From NCBI GenBank assembly GCA_963971425.1, contig OZ020518.1, positions 29,890,770-29,954,769 on the forward strand: 64,000 nt of DNA, read 5' to 3'. Shown piece after piece: positions 1 through 14,200 of this stretch. This stretch comes from Bryoerythrophyllum caledonicum (lineage: Eukaryota; Streptophyta; Bryopsida; Pottiales; Pottiaceae). The notes beneath the pieces were generated by a model. That model did not search any database. It was not told where the DNA came from and saw only the letters and a program-made list of their open reading frames with translations. The position numbers and the translations under genes are program-made. How positions within the stretch are numbered: position 1 is the stretch's first letter; each line of letters starts with the position of its first letter.

Positions 1-147
1 CACTCTCCCACTTCTTTCGTTGTTAAGGTGTTGGGGCACTTGCAATTCTGCGAATCGTTTTGTTGTTCCTCACTGTTGGATACACATCTGGATTTGCTAG
101 TGGAGGCTAATCAAATGCAACTGCCTCAAACACATTGGTCATATTGA

Positions 148-3100
148 ATAGGGGACGTGGTGACAACGACGGGCGTTCTTGTAATCGGAACCCTGCATGT
201 TGTAGAAGTAAAGTCTCCTCTTGATTAAGATTTGTACCGGATAAAATTGGCCACAATTCTGTACTTCAGGCCAGTCAATGACCCACGTTCTCTTTGTTCC
301 CTTCACACACCGCTCGATATCATCTAAACAGAATTAAAGTCCGCCATGACCTCTCGACGACTACCGTAGTCCAATTTTCTACCACGATATGTTGGGGCTG
401 GTGTTTCCATGGACCCTTTGGCAATTCTAGCAATGCACTTTAAATTGGAATTCCGTTGCTGAGATCCACATCTAGCACTGGACTTATGGTTGATCCTCGC
501 TATATGCTAGTTTGTTGTATCACAGTCACTAAACCCTAGACCCTACTCTGCCTTGCTGCTCTTAGTTTCAACTCCGCTATTGAAGGACCAAATCCAGAAG
601 CCCTTCCCTTCAAGTATGCTCTATAGTTTCCCATTTGTATCAAAGCTTGGATGTTGTCATCTGAAGTGGCATCGTATAAATTGTTTCCTCGATTTCCGGA
701 CATCTGAAGCCACTTGTTGTGAATAGTTTCCAATAAATTGCAAGAAGGCATGTCGACCAATTTGTCCAAGTTCAAATCCTAGAAATCCATCTTATCAACA
801 CCTTCAATTTTTTATTTTTACATTGCATTGAAATGTTAACTGTATTCATAAATACTATGTCCACATCCTTTTCAACTATATGACAAAGACTTATTGTAGG
901 AGAAGATGTGACAAAAAAATAGGAAAATTAGATGTTGACTTACCAATTGTATGAAGCCGCCCCATTGTCTATACCTGAAATGCCAGAATGCCAACCAATG
1001 ATCTAGGTGATGAAGTGCTTCTTCTTCTGCAGCCCCGGGTGATAACCACCATAATCGAATTGCAAGATAATGTGTCTTTGCCTCTTCCATAGTCTTTGAA
1101 TCTTTGTACTGTTTGTAGAGCTTAGTGTGTTGTTCTTGGAAGGATCCTTTAATGTATTTTTGTGTGTGCTTTTGAAGAGACATGGTTCAATGCAACACGC
1201 ATGTCCTCTAACGATTCTCCATCTTATCTGATGCTAACCTTGTGCCATAAACAATCCAAATAGCATTCCAGTTTGCCATAGCACTATCTGCCATAAATCC
1301 CTTGAAGTTTGGGTGATTCAATCCATATCGCAACATGACAGCATTCAGGGATCTCCAAAATTGCACTTGAATTTCCGTATCTCCTAATTGCATATCACAC
1401 GTTGCAATAGTCATGACCTTCTTGTATTCTGGATCATATACGTGGCACGCCATGTTGGTCGAGTCCTTCACACGCTTTACGTGATCAAACATCATCCATG
1501 CATTTTGAAGGTCCCCTCCAGTTTGCATGCGCATCACAAGGTCTACACGACTCCCCGGTCCTTCAGTAAACATCTTGAATAAATAAACCTTCTCCTTACC
1601 TTGTCCAGGGAATACACTATCATGTATGAATTCAAACTTTGAGTCTCTCTTCATGGCCATGATGTTGTCAATGACACCGCCATGGCTGGTTGAACGAAAA
1701 GAAGATATCATGTTCCTGATGTTAGGAGTGCTCAACACCTGAAAATAATCCATTACTTCTTCAAGTTCATCACTTTGTAGCATTGTCTTCTCCCCATCTC
1801 CATTGTGAAAAAAATAGCTTGACAAAAAATCCTTGCTTGCATTTAGAACAATGTTGGAGTTGATAGCAGTTGGAGTTTTGGCTACTTGTTCTGCAATCAA
1901 ATCTTCTATCTTTGCAGCGGCATCTCTATACAAACCTTTAGCAACAGGGTGTGCATGGTCTCCAAAATGGATGCCGGCCCTAGATATCTTTGGATTCATG
2001 CTATAAGAGTAATAGGTCCTAGCATCGCATACATTCAAGCATAAAGGAGGATCGCGACAAACCTTGCAAACAAGAGTGGAGTCTTTGGGGGGTATTTCAC
2101 CAACAACAAATGGGGACGTTGTGCAGCCACTCCAGAGTGTCTCATTTCGATGCGTTGCCCTCTTCACATAATCGCAATCTAGATTTACGCAAGCAAGGTG
2201 ACCAGCGCAATATGACTTACGAAACTTGAGCTGGTCGGAATTGTAGATGTTAGTTGTCACCAAATTGCACCATGGGTGTCCGTCGTACCGCTTATCCATT
2301 CCCTCCAAGTTATATGCTACAGATAAAGATGAAGTAGATCGACATGGTGGCAATTCAAAAATGACAGTGCCATTATAAGTAGGAGGTAGACATTGTACCC
2401 GACATTGCGTGACAGTGTTGACATCCATCGTAGACAACTTGTTCCTAGAATGATGCATAGTGGCTAGTCTCTTCAAGCTATCAAGAATACTCACTTCATC
2501 AACTGGAATCCGGTGGAGATGTGTGGGGGTGGACAACGAAGGCTGTTTTGAAGAACCAATTGAAGCGTCCGTGGTCTCATCCAAAGTAGTGGGGATTAAT
2601 GATGACAGTTTCTGTAGAGGCACAAAAGGGAACTCACTATCAGATCCACTGGACAACTCAATTATTGAATCAAGTTTCTCAGTCTTCACCGGAGGCAACA
2701 ATGCATGTTGTGACACCAGAGGATCAAATCCAATCCTAGACCTTGGTGAAACTGGTGGCAAAGTGTACCGCATGTTAACAACCGTCGTGTCGGAATGACG
2801 ACTAAGAATTTTAGTGGACTCAGGTAGAAGTAATAGGGGAAGTCCATATGCTCTATAGTTTTCAGGGAGTAGGTACCAAGAATCATCAATTGATTTGTCA
2901 TCTACGATGGATTCTAGCAAGTCATCGGATGTTGACTTTCTCTCCTCTTCAACATAGATTGAAGACTCTACAAACCTGAATTGGGCGTGAAGTAGATGAC
3001 TAGACACTCGGGCTCAACCTCTCTCAACAATAGCAAAGAGAAGGGGAACCTCATGACTGTCAACTCGGACATAAGCCATGTTCTTACACCACATTCAATT

Positions 3101-3180
3101 GTAAAGTACACTAAGGTTTGAGCAACATCGATAAAAGAATGATGGTGATGCATTTGGAATTTTGGATCTCTTAACAACAT
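148..3180 (-). pseudogene. MULE-like DDE transposase gene with GCM/WRKY-like zinc cluster (decayed)
   Basis: Minus-strand coding blocks run 3180-1208, 1183-943, 778-536 and about 329-148. Seen: a 599-codon open block (3007-1208) with a Cys/His cluster (CAGHLACVNLDC near 2,212-2,180, then CKVC, CLNVC and HFGDHAHP), which recalls GCM1/WRKY/FLYWCH-type zinc fingers. It is followed by an RNase-H-like stretch with MMFDHVKR (D near 1,485), a strand reading MTIATCDMQ, and FMADSAMANW (D near 1,290), the usual layout of Mutator-like transposases. The next block has WWLSPGAAEEEALHHLDHW, and the third has NLLETIHNKWLQMSG. A clean intron joins the second and third blocks: donor GTAAGT at 943, acceptor AG at 780-779, 165 bp. 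The last block contains RTWVIDWPEVQNCGQFYP. Other block joints are out of frame or contain stops, so the copy looks dead. MULE assignment is inference from motif order; another DDE family with the same zinc cluster is possible. The divergent gene at 6.4-11.2 kb may belong to the same element. Confidence 0.55.
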
Positions 3181-6100
3181 GATATTGGAACACGCCTTGC
3201 TGTCTGTGGATGAAAATTTGATAATTCCGAATTCATCAATTGTAAAATATCATTCTCTTTATTGATTACAACTGGGATTAGAATTTGTTATAAAATTTAA
3301 TCATATATATAGAAATGCGTACAACATGGGCGGCGGTGTTAGCAATATAGACAGCTTGTACTGGCCGAATATTTAAAAGCCAAGCCAGACAAGGAAAGTT
3401 CCAGACTTTTAAGCATTATGTAATGAACATCTGAGTTGGTTGCACTACATTAGGCTTCTAGCTTCCGATTTTCTAGATCATGTCTAACTCCTTCACATGG
3501 AGTTGGCAAGAACTTAGGCACTTGGATCGAAACTGAATGCCTCTTTGAATAAAATCAAAGTGGTTTCAAATGAGAGTAACAGAATGCTATATATCATTAG
3601 AAATACGCTCCTTTGATCCTTGTCACCAGATATGCCTTCTTGAAGTTGTTCACATTGAGCTTATTCATATCATCTATTGCTACTCTTTAGGGACTTCATG
3701 CACTTAATTAGAGAACTAGAGTGTTGATGTGGTTGTAAAAACAAATAGAAAAAGAGGAAAAAACACCGTACTTTATTGTTTTCCTCTGCAAAGGATCTTA
3801 GAAGAGCAAGAATGAGGGGTAAGAAGGTGGTGTCCAAGACAATGGAAGGAACTCCAAGAGACCTTCGAAAGGTTTTACATTTTGAAGGTGATATGGGCAC
3901 CGGAGTAGCAGATGTTGGACATGAGCGGATTGAGGAAGAAGTGGAAATATTGTAGAAAGAAGATAGTGGTGAGATTCATTTAGCTAGGGAGAAGCACAGA
4001 GACATAAGCCTACATCAATCCCATATTGTAATGGTTTTATATCTTGTTACATTGCGTTTTGCTAGGTACCTTGGTGCCTGAAATTGCTGGATATCTTGGT
4101 ATTGTGGGTAATTTGGTGTTTTGGGTTTGGGTCTAAACTGGTGTTTCGGATTTGGGACATCGTGGCCACAGCTCTTGAGATGAATAGGGTGCAACATGTC
4201 TCCTTGATCTCCCAAAGAAGGCAATAGTGTTGCTGGTGATCAACGTTTTCCTTCCGACCCTCTAGTCGAAGCACTAAGATCTTGGTATAGATTTGGTGAT
4301 ATTTTGGGAGTACTTCCGGCCCCTACATTGACATCAATCGGCTCCGGCTGATGCCAATGAAGGTGCTTCAAGTACTTCTACTTTAGGTACTGTAATTATC
4401 TTCTTCTCCCGCTACGAAGCTCAGGTCATGGTAATGATTCCCTCGTTATGGATTTTTGGATTTATTTCAGCTCGACAGCTGCGCCAAGTTCAGTTTTATT
4501 TCCACAAGAGTAATTTGTATCACTTTGCAGTTTGTTTAGACTAATGTGATCTTGTGGGACTCGGAAAAATATTTAGGTTTAACGATATGAATTTATAAAG
4601 AATGGCAAATTATAAGGAGTCTAGTGCATTTGAGTTTTGGACTCTAGATCCGGTTGATCTTCAATTTTTGTGTAGTAGATTGACACTCTTGAATTTTGGG
4701 TAAATAGAGAATCTATGATCATTGATTTTGGGATGAATATCGAATTGCAGGGTTGAGCGAGTGGTCACGAAAAGGGTCCCTAGGTTGTTCGTGATACCTT
4801 GAATAACAACCTTAACAGATAGCCTTCACATATGTAGAATGTTGTTCTTTTTGTCTTATACAACATGAGCGCCTAAGATCAATTGGGTACTATAGGATAT
4901 CAATTTAGAATCATATAGACAGGGTTGTGTATGACGTGCCATAGTGACATGTCGTGTCATGACAGACCCCATAGTCAACACAATAGGATCAATCTTAGGT
5001 CAAAGTAGGCTCTAACACCTAGGGTGGGTAATTCTTTTACCTCTTTGCCATGGAGTCTATCATATGTGGCATAAACTTGTGACGTGTTGACCTGGTTTCT
5101 CCTTAGTTTTGGTAAAATTTTCCCTTCCTCTCTCGACGTCTCCCCGGGGAGTAATTTTGTAAAAAATTACAAAATATAGTAAATTTTTAGTGAAATTCCT
5201 AAAGAAAAAATGGTATATTTTACTATGAAATGAATTGATGAGGATAAGTCACGATTCAGAATAGCAACCAGATGAATGATAAATCTTCAACATTAGTACT
5301 TCATATTTGAATCGGGACATCGCCGAGTCCCCGGTCTAAATCGCGCCTATAGGTGTAGCACTGTGCCTGCCATCCCTACGTCGCTAGCTTTGTGAAATCC
5401 GGTAAGCTGCACAATCCTTATGTTTCTGGATCATGAGTCGTGATGGCCATTTGCATCTAAAATGCACTTGATTTCGGTCCGATTACCATCAAAGTCACTC
5501 ACATTTTCCACGGGAAGCGATCACCCAGAAGAACGAGAGGAGACCATGACTCGTAGTCGTGGATGCACTAAGGGCAACTCAAGAGGTCAAAGTCAAAATT
5601 AGAGTGCCTCACTTCCTTCATTTGTACAGCCATCGCAAGTAAGCTCTCATGAGTAGGGGTTTAGTTTTAAATGTGTTTGAGGCCGCGAGTGCATTCGGTT
5701 CGAGCTGGGATTGTGTTTTGGGCTAGGAATTAACAGCTCCTCTATGTTGCGAAGTGTGAAATGAGTATTAGGAGGTCATTTTATTTTTGGGTTTCGAAGA
5801 TTTGATCTCAAGCTTTTGTAGTCAAGAAGTACTCCAAGATATCCCACCAACATCAGTCGGCTCCGACTAGTGTCGGGGAGGAGCACTAGGGAACTCCGAG
5901 CTTTGGTCTCCTTCTGTGCATCCCACCTCGTGTCAATATTTTTGGATTACTCAGAGGTACTCCACCAACATCAGCCGACTGCGACTGATGTCGGGGAGAG
6001 GAACTAGGGGACTCCAAGATTTGGTGTCTGGCATCACTTTGTTGAGTCCGTTCGGTGTCCATTCTCTGGATCCTCGTTTTTAAAAATTTCTCCTGGATAC

Positions 6101-6415
6101 TCTAACGATAGTGGGTCCTTGGTATTTCAAGCTTTGGTATCATTTTTTGTGTCCCACGTCCTGTCGATGTTTTCTAGAGTACTCAAAGGTATTCCACCAA
6201 CATCAGTCGGCTCCGACTGATGCCGAGGAGGGGCACTAGGGTACTCCAAGATGGTGTTTAGGTCTCGCCCTTGTTGCTGTCCTACACAAGCCCCGTTTGC
6301 TATTTCGTTCATAGAAACCTCACTCTTGATCTAATCACCAACTCCTATGAGTCTACAAATTGCATTTGAATGGTAATGAAGTGTGCTTTAGTTCTAAAAG
6401 TAGTGAAACTAAGAA
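3181..6415. other. Spacer between two divergent element genes
   Basis: No coding region can be supported here; the short open frames at 3,670-4,274 lack recognisable motifs. The stretch separates a minus-strand transposase gene from a plus-strand gene, so it should hold both promoters. Its only clear structure is the set of 22-bp palindromes listed separately and the longer repeat units around them (each followed by a variant of GGGGAGGAGCACTAGGG). Confidence 0.5.
4332..6222. repeat. Four dispersed 22-bp palindromes in the intergenic spacer
   Basis: A hairpin with arms CATCAGTCGG / CCGACTGATG around CT is perfect at 6201-6222. It occurs with small changes at 4332-4353, 5851-5872 and 5969-5990. 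The three right-hand copies sit inside a longer direct repeat that starts with ACTCC or TTCCACCAA just before the palindrome and continues about 25 bp past it. Position between divergent genes suggests binding sites for an element-encoded or host factor; this is inference. Confidence 0.75.
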
Positions 6416-9400
6416 GTGATAATAATTTTGTCCTCCATTAAATTGATGCTTCAAATTCTGCCACAAGTAGATGATGGTGGTGAAACATCTCCATCCACCG
6501 TGCCAAGTGAGTTAGGCCCCATTGTAGACCTGGCAGGCCCATCTGAGCCAAAAAGTCCAACAACAAGCAATATAGAGGTACCTTTTGATTTGACTTCAGA
6601 TATTGGCATGGATGATATGTCTTGGTACATTATTAGATGATTGTGATCCTACATGTGTTTTTTTGAATGACAGTACGTACCTCAAGCAGAGTAGGCCACT
6701 TTAGTCCACTAAAAGCTCCAATACATAGTATACCTCACTTTTGTTCACCTCGACTTCTTTTAGTGCTTCGTACTTAGCGGACACATGTAACAATGCTTGT
6801 AGTTCAGAGTGCAAGATGTGGAAAGTTGATGACATATGAAGGTCATGTGAAAAACATTGTAAAATCTACATAATATATGCATGGTGGATTCATACACAAC
6901 AGTGTATTTGGTATCAATCCTAAAGGATAATTTTATTTTCAGTACACATAGAAGTTTCACCTAGTATCTTTTTACAAGTGGATAGCATTACATCGACTCC
7001 TGCCACTAATGATACAAGTCAGCCTGAGATTGGCATTGATAACGCGGAAGATTTTATGGACATTGATGTTATTGTAGACAAAGAAAAGGAGCTTCTGGAG
7101 GATGAGTTCCAACGTCTTCACAAGGTGGATTCGGTGGCAACAATTTCAAGCCTAAGGTTCAAACCCGAGAAACTATTCCAGCTAAGCATTCTCCTTTGCC
7201 AGCTTGTGGCAATGACAATGGTGAGACCTACCCTATCATGTGACATTGTCAAGCTAGAACAAGAGTTTGTTCATGGATATAGGGATGGAGCGTCGGTATT
7301 CTACGTGTCTACTACTGATGAGTCTCGTGAGAGCATGTAGTTCACTACAGAGGAGATAGATCAATGGGGTCCTTATTGGCAAAAGGAAAACGACAACTTT
7401 GAGAAGTATGTGAATTCTGTAGAGGAACTCAAGTTCTTGAAGAATTTGAAGTTCTTTGTCTACGACGGCAATCATCGACTTCAAGCCTGGATGACGCACA
7501 TATCCAGGCTCCATTCCACGGACCCAGCTTGACACATTGTGGTTGATTGCATTTTGCTCAACACAAAAGGGAGGATTGAATTGATTATGCAAGTGATGCA
7601 TGACATAAACAAGTAAAAAGAAAGCCGTGAATGTTATATTTGGCTTTGTCGTAATTTTTTTAATGACATTGAATTTGATGTATTACATTTGTTGTATAAT
7701 TGACTTAGAATTACTATTTTTCAATTGCAAAAGCACATAGGGCTCTCATGTAAAGACTAATTTGGTTCACACACTCTACCGGGTTCAAAAGGACGGTCCT
7801 ATGCCATTGGAGTGGTTCCAGGAGTTGTTGAGGCCGTCAGAGGTGAAGTGTTGTTCGGTCCAATCTATAAGGAAGACGTGGTGTTCAATGCTAGTTGAAG
7901 TCTTCACGTCATTTGTTTTCAGGGTGAGCTTTCCAAATTAGTGAATGTCTTTAGGAATATAGTTAGAATATGTGATTCCTTAAATTTGATTACATGTTTC
8001 ATTTTTATATCATTGGTATTGTGCAGCAAGAGATTGCACTTGCAGCAGATGTTGCAGTACAAAAGTACCACGAGGTGATTATAGCTCAAGAAAAGACCGA
8101 GCATGGGGTTGCTAATGCCATGCGAGCTGGGGCTCATGAGAAGTCTACGAAGTTGTATGCGAAGATAATCAAACTACTTACCGTAGCCAACCCTGCTCAT
8201 AGTTTTGGCTTTCTTAAGGAGGTCAGTTATGATTTCTTAACATTTTATGTTTTGGTAAATTAGTTTGTTTATATGACTTCATATTTGCTTAAATTCACGT
8301 CCGTGGACTTGAATAGGTGGAGAAACATTGGAGTTTGAATGAGGTTCCCAAGATGACATTGGAGAAACTCCAGATGGTTGCTACTTGCAACACCACGCCC
8401 TACCACAAGATCAAGTTTCTCCAATGGTAGAATTCATCCATGCCAACTCGTGTAGCAAGGCGATCTCCTCCTAAACCTATGGCGGAGTCAATTCTTGGGC
8501 CATTTCTTACCAAATGTGTTTGGTTTGCAAGTGTATGTGCATAACTTCATCTCTTCTATGAGTTATATACCACATCTCATATTTTTAAGAAGTTCTCAGT
8601 CCATTCATTATTTTAGGAAGTTGTTATTGTCCTGGAACAGATTGAAGATGTTGCAATTGAGTACTTCGATTCAGTGGTTAAGACAGATAGTATCACAATC
8701 AACATGAATGTCCCTTTGCAACTACAGGACTTACCAGAGTACATGGAAGGATGGCAGGGGAAGATTTGGGATCAAGGTATTGGATCTGTTTTCAAAGGAG
8801 CTAATGTGTTCAAGAAGGGTGACTCCTTTGTAAACCATGAGGGGTCCCATCAGGTGGTTCGTAGAGTCATATTTTGGAATGTTATTACTTTTATTCCCCC
8901 CATTTTGCAACCCTTTCCGTTGAAACGAATATATATTTGGAATTGACAAACTTCTATACGGTTGTTGATCAACTATAATTCTTGTTTAAGTTGTGATATT
9001 TCTAAGACTTAAGCTATCAAACAATTTATTTGCATCATTCATTACTCTAATTGATGTTGTCTAGGTACTATAAGCAAGAGCTTGAAGCAAAAGGTGCAAT
9101 TGCTAGGAGAGACGTGCCTCTTTTTCTTTCCACATGGTTGGACCGTAGTTCAACGGATTGTATGTACACTCCCACCCAGTTACAAACTTTCACAACTGTT
9201 GATCTTAGTGGAGGAGGGTGATACTTGGATTGCAACATGAGCTTTACTCATCCAACTGAGGTACAACTTCAAAAGTCTTTTGAAGGTGTAGGTGCTATTG
9301 ACTTGGATGTAAACGAGTTTGCAGGCCTCTCTGAGAAACAGAAGAAAAGGGCCATTGCTATGAGGGATGCTGATGATAAGAAGAAGGCAGCTCGAGTCCA

Positions 9401-11244
9401 GGATATTTTGAGCATCAAGGAAAAGAAGGAGGAAGAGTGATTGGCAAAGTTGGCAGATAAAGAGAAGGAGAAAGAAGAGAAGGGGAAGGGGAAGAGCAAA
9501 GGCATGAGTAGGCCCGTGGCTTTGCTCCTATTCCGGTATCTTCCACTCTAGATCAAAGCTCTCACATGCAAGGTGGGTCTCTAAGCGGATTGAAGAGGAA
9601 GGCGGCCCTGCCACAGTTGACAGAGGACGTCATCACTTTTGGAACCACTTCGATTATCTTGGATGATGAAGAGTTAGACAACACAGAGGCCCTAATCCTC
9701 AACATCTCCATTGAAGAACTCTTAGACAATGTGGACTCTGATACCCCAGTAGTGTACAGTGAAGTGATAAAGTTCATGAAGAAGGTTAGTATCTCTTTGT
9801 TTTTGTTATAAGTTGTTTCTTATGATGTTTGATTGCAATCCCATGTTGGTAGTAATTTGAAATTTGAAGACATTTTGGGTTTCTAGATGTCCGCAGGCAA
9901 GTCTCGCATGTTTAATGGTGTACTAAACCGGAGACCTAGAGTGGACCTTGTCCTATTCGATTGTCAAGAAAACTTGTTTGTGTCGGGGGTGTCTATTCCG
10001 GCTTTTGTTGTTCCTTCATGGAATGCAGTCGAGGAGTATGAGGCTTTTCAATCAGCATTTGGGTTTGCAGAACAACATCTCGAGGACCATGGATGCATGA
10101 TTATTTTCCACTCGTTTTGCTTTTAATCGAAGGCCAACATTGCTGGATTATGTGAGACATACAATATGGTGAGGAGGAAAGAGTGGATGGGGATGAATAG
10201 ACTTCACTTGACCTCTACAGTGGACACTTCTACCACGGTAATATTTCATAGACCCTAATTCATGTTACTTCCATTCCATTCAATTCTATATTTTTTGTTT
10301 TCCGAACTACATATTAAATTTTGGGACTCTACAAACACAGAAGCTTGGTATCAGTCTCATGGTGAAGGATCTTGGTGAGCTAGAGCCATCAAACTTCTCT
10401 TTCAAGCACACAACAATGACCAAGAATGCAGGTGTGGACCTAGGACGAGACGACATGTTGATTAACTTTACCACAGAGTGACTTGGCAATGGATGGTTCT
10501 AAGCCGTGGCGTGGGCCTGGCCGGAAGGACCCTTGATTTTTCAAACTCCTTCTCAAAGCTACAACCATGGAAGGAAATCTAGTTCTTGACTATACATTAT
10601 CTACAGGTGAACATCCAATTTAATAGTTGTATATTGGAAAGTTATTATACCAATTGATTGTTCACCAATTTATTTGGATTTCAATTTTATTCAAGTGCGT
10701 CAATTACCGCTTGCCATGGCACAGGTCGCCACATCGTGGCTTTGGAGGAGGACAAGCTTATGTTTGAACAAGCCCATGAAAAAGCCTACTTTGCCAATGG
10801 TGACATCTCAACCGCCTCCTGTTGTGGCGCCACAAGATTCGGACGCCATGATTGTAGTGCCCAGAAAGTTTGCTTGGAAGGCTAGATTCAATAAGTACGT
10901 GGACACATTCTTTTATTCTCATTTAACTTTTTGCTAATATTATCTTACAACTCTAACATTATAACATCCTCGTTTACAATTGTGGAAGATCGACTTTAAC
11001 AAAGACAGTGATGAAGAATCAGGGCCTTCCCTTCAGCCCTGAGAAGTCGTATCATCTTCCACCTTATGCCAAGCAGTTGTCATTTGCATTTGTGGAGTTT
11101 GGTTATTCCAACCCAAAACCCCGAAGAAGGAAATATGACCCAGATATTTCGCAATTTATAGATGGGTCAGCAACAGAGAGTAGAGAGTCTTTAGATTCTT
11201 CTATGGTTGAGGATTCTACATTATATGAGTCCACATCATCCTAG
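6416..11244 (+). pseudogene. Decayed multi-exon gene: ParB-like motif plus DNA N6/N4-methylase-like region
   Basis: I read a chain of plus-strand exon-like blocks: 6,455-6,615; 6,979-7,615; 8,028-8,222; 8,317-8,500; 8,615-8,870; 9,065-9,500; 9,566-9,785; 9,887-10,250; 10,340-10,480; about 10,700-10,890; 10,990-11,244. Many start after AG and end before GT. Seen: KFFVYDGNHRLQAW (near 7,450) resembles the G-x-HR-x-x-A motif of ParB-type domains. VDLVLFDCQEN (9,938-9,970) followed by HLEDHGCMIIFHSF (to about 10,118) resembles motif IV and the next strand of DNA N6/N4-methylases. ACHGTGRHIVALEEDKLMF (near 10,712) resembles their SAM-binding GxG motif, in the motif IV before motif I order of the beta class. 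A K/E-rich segment lies at 9,320-9,500. DPPY is degenerate (DCQE). At least three in-frame stops (near 7,338, 7,530 and 8,428) break the blocks. Function in an element is inference; the domain calls are motif-level only. Confidence 0.45.
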
Positions 11245-14200
11245 CTGGGCCGTTGAAATTCATTAAAATCTTAGACCCTAGCCTATTATGTATTGGTATT
11301 TTATTTTAAATGGATTTGTGTGTTTTATGGCTATATACCTTGTTAAAGTGTTATTGATATTGATATTTTTTGGTGGGTAATCTCCTTCAAAGTAGACTAC
11401 ACTTTTCATTGCATATAATATTAGTTTCATCATTTGCAAAGGCTTTAAATTTTTCCAAAACGACCTAACTATTTAACAACATCGATATTTCATAAATCCA
11501 CGGTCATAGGTCCTTCCACATTTTATGAAATACAAAAATGGTAAGCTCACAGGCTCATAGGCTGATAGGCTCATGCTCATAGGCTCGCGCGCTAGCAACC
11601 CTACTAGTGCCAATGTGGGTTTGATTTTGGAATTCTTCAAATGGAAAGTAATTGCTTACTTCAATGGTATTATGAGAATCCTCAAAAATTAGAGTTCCGG
11701 CTCATGGTTTGGCCACTAGAAGTATATCTTTTATTACTACATATTCGTCACATGTATCTCAAATCAGACAAATATATATTTTTTGAGAGTTGCATGGGGT
11801 AAAATACTTTGAAAATTTTGGAAGACATTTATACCATAATGTGCTCCTACATTATAATTGAAAATTATAGATCCGAAACTTTATTTGACTTTTATTGGTA
11901 AAAAATAAGTTATTTTTTCAAGAAGCCTAAATAAGAAATTATTGTTGAGTTTTTCTCCAGATTTTTATCCAACCTTTCCCAGTATATAAAAATCTATTTT
12001 GGTACATAAAGTGTTTTTAAAGAAAATAAAATCTCCATCATTTTTTTAAAACCTAATTTTTGTTGCCTCAATTCAACATATATATTGGGTAGTATATTTG
12101 ATATATTTTCAGTCTATGCAGTATGCAATATACAGTATACTCATCTTGGGAGAGGGTTGGGCCATGTACAAAACGACATGTGTTATGACAACACAAAGTC
12201 CAAAAAATTAGCACCTTGTTCAAGATATTCTCTATTCACCTAAAATGTTACATTTTATTGGCCATGATTTCTTTACACTTAATCAATGGACGGTTGGCAT
12301 TCAACAACCATTTGCAAACGACTCCAAATCAAATATACTACGGAGTATATGTTTTTTGCCCAAAAGTGAGTAACCTTAGTCGACTTCTACCTATATCCAT
12401 GTGAAGCCAAGGTCATACTCATGTAATATCTATGTGGTGCTTGTGTAATAGCTAGATGATACCAATTGTGTCCAAACCACCGTGCGAGAAACATATAATT
12501 ACTTCGAAGAAGGAAGTGGTAATGATTAAGGTTTGGAGGTAGAGGGAAGAGGAAAGTGGTGGTCAGGGAGAACAAAATAATAAAATCCAATGGGGGGAGA
12601 AGGGAGTCGAGAGTATGACCTCCAAAGTCAAACCTCAAAAATAGAGTTCTTTCCTTTATATTTGCAAAGATTGAATCATTGTCATTAATGGAGAATGTCA
12701 AGATCTTGTTGGACCTAAAATAATAACCAAGTGCTATTAATGGTTCCCCCAATCTTTGAGAGAGAGATATGACCTTGGCAAGGCCATTTCCAAGCTTTGC
12801 AAGCGTTGAAGAAGGAACTCCTTTCAACGGATAAAGTCCCCACCCTACGTCCCTGCCCTATGTCCCCTCTACATCCGGCAATGACCCCGACCTGTCCAAT
12901 GAGGTCCTCGCCCCGGACAGATATGTCCGCGCCTCAACGATAACATCCACGTCCTAGACGGGGGCATCCACGCCCCGACAATAACGTCCGCGCCTTGTTG
13001 GAGGTGTCTACGGTGGACTAAAGTCCACCGTGAAACGACATGTCACGTACTGGCGTGTCATTTACAGCCAACTATTTCACCTTTGAACAAATTACTATGT
13101 ATACAACAGACAAATCGTTTAGTCTCTCCGCGCGTCCAGTCCGATTCATCTATCAAATCTGCCCGCCGGATGTCCTCTTTTGTCCGTTATGACAACCCTG
13201 GTGGATCATCTCTTAGCAAGGTGCCTTTTAGAAAATGAGGATCGCTTTAAACCATGTTGATGGATGACACGGGAAGGGGGGGGTGAGGACAAAACATGGC
13301 CCCTATTTTTATGTTGGAGGGGGACCCTATTAAGACCAAGGTTGGGCCTCCGAATAAAGCTTCTAAACCCCCAAAATTAAAAAGCTAGAAAAAAGAGGCC
13401 CACCCGCTCGTGACATCCATCTACATGAAACAAAGAGGTCACCATTTAGAAGGAAAAAAGAGAGGTCATGTTGTACCATGAATCGGAGCCACCATTTACC
13501 TCTTTGAACCCATCATAGAAATCAAGAGCTATTTAAAGTGATTTAAATAATTAATCTGAGGCAAGAGGTCAAAACTTAAGATATTTGCCTGACTTTACAA
13601 ACAACTCCATAATCTAAAATACACTCGTTACATTTTAACATCATTCTCCTTAATTTTGTGCAAGACATGATAAGTCAATCCAAAGAGATACAAACCAAAA
13701 CAAAAGGACGAAATGAAGCAAATCACACACAAACCTTACCACTTCAGATGTCGATGGCTTATACGTTCCATTCAATTGCTAGATTAAAGCTGTAAAAGTC
13801 CGGTCCAATTGCAATGTAACCCAGCTGAAAATGATTATGGGGTTATGGTCAGAGGTGAGTGACGTGACTATGGAGCAGGGGTATTACATGGCATCACGAA
13901 TTAACCTGCCACGATCAATAAAAATGAGTTTCTTTGGTCAGAATCAGCACTTAAACCCCGTGTACACGTTCATATTTGTGGCACGTTTGTTACATGCAGG
14001 AAGCATGTCAACTGTGCACCAAGCACCAGAATGATGAAAGCTCACTAGTATATATATATAGGAGCATCAAGAAATCTAAACCTGGAGTCGTGATGTCTTC
14101 CGTCTTATGAGTTATCAAGGGCACGTCTACAAATGGGGTTCTTTTCCACTCTACATTCGACATGTTTTACACAAGTTTTTGAAACTTTTTTTTCAACACT

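Noticed and set aside
12387-12827. 146-codon minus-strand open frame
   Set aside because: No recognisable domain or start context, and no repeat of it elsewhere in the window; in AT-rich plant DNA a frame this long can occur by chance.
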